Shown piece by piece: positions 5,208-8,148 of a DNA stretch of 8,148 nucleotides (positions within the stretch are counted from its first letter, which is position 1; each line of letters begins with the position of its first letter). The notes beneath the pieces were generated by a model that saw nothing but the letters and a program-made list of their open reading frames with translations, ran no database searches and had not been told where the DNA came from. Made by a program: the position numbers and the translations under genes. The DNA is from Firmicutes bacterium UBA1535 (lineage in GTDB: Bacteria; Bacillota; Clostridia; Tissierellales; Sedimentibacteraceae): the NCBI GenBank assembly GCA_002323775.1, contig DCPV01000077.1:1-8148 (forward strand). Reading direction: 5' to 3'.

Positions 5208-5624
5208 TTAATTTAAAGTTTTTCCGCATTTTCGGCAAAATTTATAATCATCATTTGTTTTAGTTCCACAATATGGACAGAAGTTAGAATCATTATTATC
5301 GTTGTTATTGCTATTATCATTATTTTTATATATTTTTACATCATGATATTTTGTTTTTCCAAATAATTCATTCAAAGGATCTGTTTCTTCATCATCACTT
5401 GTTATATCAAATGATGAAAAACGATTTGAACCCGTAGCATTTTTATAATTATAAATCGCTTGTAAAATACCTAAAATTATAAACATAATACCAAAGATGG
5501 GGAAAAATATTGGAGCTCCCATTGAAGACGCCATAATTGTCCAAAATATTCCAAAGACAACAGCGACTATTGAGCCGACAAAGCCCATTGCAGAAGGACC
5601 ACGTCCAGGTTTTATACTTTTCAT
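5208..5624 (-). CDS. Two-TM membrane protein with C-terminal zinc ribbon
   Basis: A 138-residue protein of no named family. Two hydrophobic segments, about 12-33 and 36-58, are likely membrane helices joined by a tight turn (SSMGAP). A charged stretch (DDEETD, 77-82) and an Asn/Asp-rich linker (101-114) follow. The end is a zinc ribbon with knuckles CPYC (116-119) and CRKC (130-133), of the type common in Firmicutes membrane proteins. The helical hairpin probably leaves both ends in the cytoplasm with the zinc ribbon as a docking module; this is inference. GGAGG lies 10 nt before the ATG. It is downstream of the transferase gene on the same strand with a 132-nt gap, and shares the bidirectional terminator. 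A role with the transferase is not shown. Confidence 0.85.
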   Translation of the reverse strand: MKSIKPGRGPSAMGFVGSIVAVVFGIFWTIMASSMGAPIFFPIFGIMFIILGILQAIYNYKNATGSNRFSSFDITSDDEETDPLNELFGKTKYHDVKIYKNNDNSNNNDNNDSNFCPYCGTKTNDDYKFCRKCGKTLN

Positions 5625-5756
5625 ATTTAAAATACCTCCACAAAAAAATTATAATATTTTTAGAAACTAGAAAATTCCTCAAGCTTTATTATGTTTTTGA
5701 AAGTGAAATCTTCAGTTTATCTATAATTAATTTTAGCCATATATAACTAAAAATTA

Positions 5757-6758
5757 TTAATAATTCAATAAAGCAATAATAATAGAGAACAAACCTAAAC
5801 TTATAGAAATCAAGCATAAAAACATTACAGTCTGCATCTGATTTAATCCTTTTTTCATTAATCTAAAGTGGGCTTGGCTGTTATCACCTACATAAATAGG
5901 CTTTTTCTCTTTAATTCTTTTAAAAACAACATAAATATTATCAAATATAGGTACTCCAAGTGCTATAATTGGAATAAATGTTGACAAAATAGTTGCGTGC
6001 TTCATAACACCTCCAAGTGAGATTATACCAAGCATAAAGCCTAAAAAGGTAGCACCAGAATCACCCATTAGTATTTTCGATGGAAATTTATTGTATCTTA
6101 AATACCCAAGGCATACTCCAACTAAAATTATTGATATAAGCGCATGTGAAGAATGTCCTTTCATCTGTGCAACAATAAACAATGTACCAGCAGAAATACA
6201 TGAAATACTACCTGCTAAGCCATCAATTCCATCTGTAAAATTTATAACAGTTGTTACTCCAAACAACCAAATAACAGTAAAAATAAATTGCATCCAAACA
6301 GGTAAAGAAACATGGATATTATATATTGGTAAAAAGAAGCCTTCAAATCTTATATCAGCCAAAAATACTAATGAACAGGCAAATAGCTGTATTAAAAATT
6401 TTGGTAAGGCTCTTAAATCCTTATTGTTTATTTTATGCCAATCATCGACTATACCAACTGCAAATATGATAAGCGAGCTTATAAAAATTATTAATATATT
6501 AATTTTTTCTTTTGAATTAACGGTATCACGAAGCGATATATTTGAAAAACCCTTTGATACTAAGAAAAATACAATCCAAAATATTGAAAATATCAAAACT
6601 GAAGCCAAATATGGCTTAGGCTCTGTATGAATTTTTCTGTTTTGCAAATTAGGTTGCTCAACAAAATTAATTTTCTTTGCAAATTCAATCATTTTAGGCG
6701 TAGCAATCAGCATTAAAGCAAGAGATATGCTAAAGCCTAATATATAACTTAAAGTCAT
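5757..6758 (-). CDS. Polyprenyl-phosphate glycosyl-1-phosphate transferase (MraY/WecA/TagO family)
   Basis: A 333-residue polytopic membrane enzyme of the family that moves a sugar-1-phosphate from a UDP-sugar onto undecaprenyl phosphate, the first membrane step of teichoic acid, capsule or peptidoglycan precursor synthesis. Key motifs are VDDWHK (104-109, aspartate pair), NFTDGIDGLAG (173-183), MGDSGATFLG (231-240) and the cytoplasmic HFRL (297-300). The single HFRL histidine and overall layout favour WecA/TagO over MraY, and the gene is not in a cell-division cluster. ATG 6756-6758 is chosen because GGAGG lies 6 nt upstream; the upstream in-frame ATG at 6806 has no ribosome site and is near the predicted transcription start. 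The usual P-x-x-GG after RKIH is PYLAS here, an unusual change. Confidence 0.9.
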   Translation of the reverse strand: MTLSYILGFSISLALMLIATPKMIEFAKKINFVEQPNLQNRKIHTEPKPYLASVLIFSIFWIVFFLVSKGFSNISLRDTVNSKEKINILIIFISSLIIFAVGIVDDWHKINNKDLRALPKFLIQLFACSLVFLADIRFEGFFLPIYNIHVSLPVWMQFIFTVIWLFGVTTVINFTDGIDGLAGSISCISAGTLFIVAQMKGHSSHALISIILVGVCLGYLRYNKFPSKILMGDSGATFLGFMLGIISLGGVMKHATILSTFIPIIALGVPIFDNIYVVFKRIKEKKPIYVGDNSQAHFRLMKKGLNQMQTVMFLCLISISLGLFSIIIALLNY

Positions 6759-6819
6759 TTTTTCCTCCATTGTATGGTTGTTTTTTATAAAAATATATTT
6801 TACCATCTAAGCAAGTTAT

Positions 6820-6848
6820 ATTATACTATAAATATGTGACACTGTAAA
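6820..6848 (-). promoter_or_regulatory. Promoter of the MraY/WecA-like gene
   Basis: On the minus strand TTTACA (6843-6848) and a perfect TATAAT (6820-6825) are 17 bp apart. Transcription would begin near 6813, giving a leader of about 55 nt to the chosen start at 6758. This supports the shorter start. Confidence 0.75.
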
Positions 6849-6883
6849 TATATTGAAAAAAATTTCAGAAATTATGCAACTTT

Positions 6884-6913
6884 TTGACTTAAAATCAGTC
6901 TATTAAATATAGG
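6884..6913 (+). promoter_or_regulatory. Candidate promoter of the VWA lipoprotein gene
   Basis: TTGACT (6884-6889) is a good -35 box. The best-spaced -10 is TATAGG (6908-6913, 18 bp), which is weak; GATAAT at 6913-6918 is a better box but 23 bp away. The promoter is therefore uncertain. Confidence 0.35.
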
Positions 6914-6948
6914 ATAATAAAGCCTTAAATAAACCCATGGAGGTAAAA

Positions 6949-8148
6949 ATGAAAAAATAATACAAAAACGTGCTAATTTTAACAATTATAACTCTAATGA
7001 TATTTACTATGGTCAGTTGTAAGGCTAAGAGCGTAAACGACTCTGGCTCTTATAAAAATACTGATAACGCTATGTCTGATGTAAGGTATAGTGCAGAAAA
7101 ATACAATGCAGAAGAATATAATTCTATACCAGAAAACAATTATAAATCTGTTGCAGATTATCCAATGTCAACATTTTCAGCAGATGTGGATACTGCCTCA
7201 TACAGCAATATCAGAAGATTAATAAATGACGGTCAGCGTGTAGATATTGGTGCTGTCAGAATTGAAGAAATGATAAATTATTTTAAGTATGATTATCCAA
7301 ATCCAAAAGATGGTGAGCCTTTTTCAGTAACGACTGAATTATCAGAATGTCCATGGAATAAAGACAGTAAATTGATGCTAATAGGCTTAAAAACAAAGGA
7401 TATAGATTTTTCTGAAAGCCCAAATTCAAACTTGGTATTTTTACTTGATGTATCTGGCTCAATGTACAGTTATGATAAACTGCCATTAATGCAGAAAGCA
7501 TTTAAAATGCTAACAGCTAATCTTACAGAAAAAGACAAAGTATCAATAGTTACATATGCTTCAGATGATAGAGTAGTTTTAGAGGGAATAAGCGGAAACA
7601 ACAGCGAGATTATAAATGAAGCCTTAGATAACCTTTCGGCTGGTGGCAGCACACATGGAAGCAAAGGAATAACAACAGCTTATGAACTGGCTGAAAAATA
7701 TTTTATAAAAGGTGGCAATAATAGAGTAATTTTAGCAACAGACGGAGACTTGAACGTTGGACTAACAAGTGAGAGTGAGCTTGAAAAACTTATAACAGAA
7801 AAGAAAAATAGCGGTGTATTTTTATCAGTTTTAGGCTTTGGAACTGGGAATATAAAGGATAACAAAATGGAAACCTTGGCTGATAAAGGCAATGGTAATT
7901 ACTCATATATTGATTCCTTATATGAAGCAAAAAAGGTATTGGTAGACGAAATGGGTGCAACTCTTGTAACTGTTGCAAAGGACGTTAAACTTCAAGTGGA
8001 GTTTAATCCGGCTAATGTCAAAGGGTATAGGCTAATAGGATATGAAAACAGATTGCTGTCAACAGAGGATTTTAACGATGATAAAAAGGATGCCGGGGAA
8101 ATAGGGGCAGGCCATAGTGTCACAGCACTTTATGAGATAGTATTAAAT
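6949..8148 (+). CDS. YfbK-like von Willebrand A lipoprotein, in-frame TAA at codon 4, runs off right edge
   Basis: GGAGG (6939-6943) precedes ATG 6949 by 5 nt, but the reading is Met-Lys-Lys-TAA. The same frame then stays open to the window end (400 codons with the stop). After the TAA come a hydrophobic signal core and lipobox MVSC (Cys24), so the product would be a lipid-anchored surface protein. TFSADVDTASYSNIRR and the EEMINYF segment match the N-terminal domain of YfbK-type VWA proteins. A VWA domain follows with a complete MIDAS: DVSGS (167-171), Thr235 and TDGD (264-267). GAGHSVTALYEI begins the C-terminal domain, cut by the window edge. A single A-to-T change in codon 4 (AAA to TAA) would explain the stop. 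It could be a fresh nonsense mutation, a sequencing error, or reinitiation downstream (GTG 6970 or ATG 6997). Confidence 0.85.

Noticed and set aside
5537..5746. Plus-strand 69-codon frame over the zinc-ribbon membrane gene
   Set aside because: Antisense shadow with no ribosome site or family features.
5745..5765. AATTATT/AATAATT palindrome at the end of the transferase gene
   Set aside because: A perfect palindrome of A and T only, with little loop and no GC pairs, is too weak to call a terminator.
6091..6630. Plus-strand 179-codon frame opposite the transferase gene
   Set aside because: It is antisense to a gene with clear catalytic motifs and has no recognisable domain; AT-rich membrane genes often give such shadows.
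6759..6806. Longer start of the MraY/WecA-like protein at 6806
   Set aside because: It has no ribosome site and is only about 7 nt from the predicted transcription start; GGAGG is correctly placed for 6758.
7283..7978. Four minus-strand frames at 7283-7978
   Set aside because: They are antisense shadows of the VWA domain, whose MIDAS motif proves the plus-strand frame.

Overview
This is an AT-rich window with Firmicutes-type signals: strong GGAGG ribosome sites, canonical sigma-A promoters and long T-tailed hairpins. Protein content (TagO/WecA-like transferase, second-type RsgA, YfbK-like VWA lipoprotein, several GNATs) suggests a chromosomal stretch of a Clostridia-class bacterium. I see no insertion sequence, phage gene, tRNA, rRNA or CRISPR array.

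Region 1 (1-2880, all minus strand, read right to left): a 49-residue zinc-ribbon protein with its own promoter and terminator; then an AraC-type regulator with a GyrI-like effector domain, a DUF1697 protein, a RimJ/RimL-type acetyltransferase, a possible 15-codon mini-ORF, and the N-terminal 89 codons of an unrecognised protein running off the left edge. The DUF1697 gene has a credible extended -10 promoter of its own, so this is a loose cluster rather than one tight operon.

Region 2 (2890-5200, plus strand) is the most interesting part. A near-consensus promoter (TTGAAA-17-TATAAT) starts a leader of about 310 nt. The leader holds an 11-codon peptide ORF with a strong ribosome site, a terminator-like hairpin built from a CAATGCTT/AAGCATTG repeat set, further possible long-range pairings, and a second intrinsic terminator whose U-tract ends about 20 nt before the start codon of an RsgA-type ribosome-assembly GTPase. 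The next gene, 11 nt downstream, is a ZmaR-like GNAT acetyltransferase, and a perfect 18-bp terminator ends the unit. This layout is that of ribosome-mediated transcription attenuation, as known for antibiotic-resistance genes. I infer that the rsgA-GNAT pair is switched on when translation is disturbed.

Region 3 (5200-6830, minus strand): a polyprenyl-phosphate glycosyl-1-phosphate transferase (MraY/WecA/TagO family) with a strong promoter, followed by a small two-TM protein with an Asn-rich linker and C-terminal zinc ribbon, convergent with Region 2.

Region 4 (6884-8148, plus strand, divergent from the transferase): a YfbK-like von Willebrand A lipoprotein that runs off the right edge. It has a perfect ribosome site and start codon, but the fourth codon is an in-frame TAA, after which lipobox, MIDAS motif and all visible downstream sequence stay intact.
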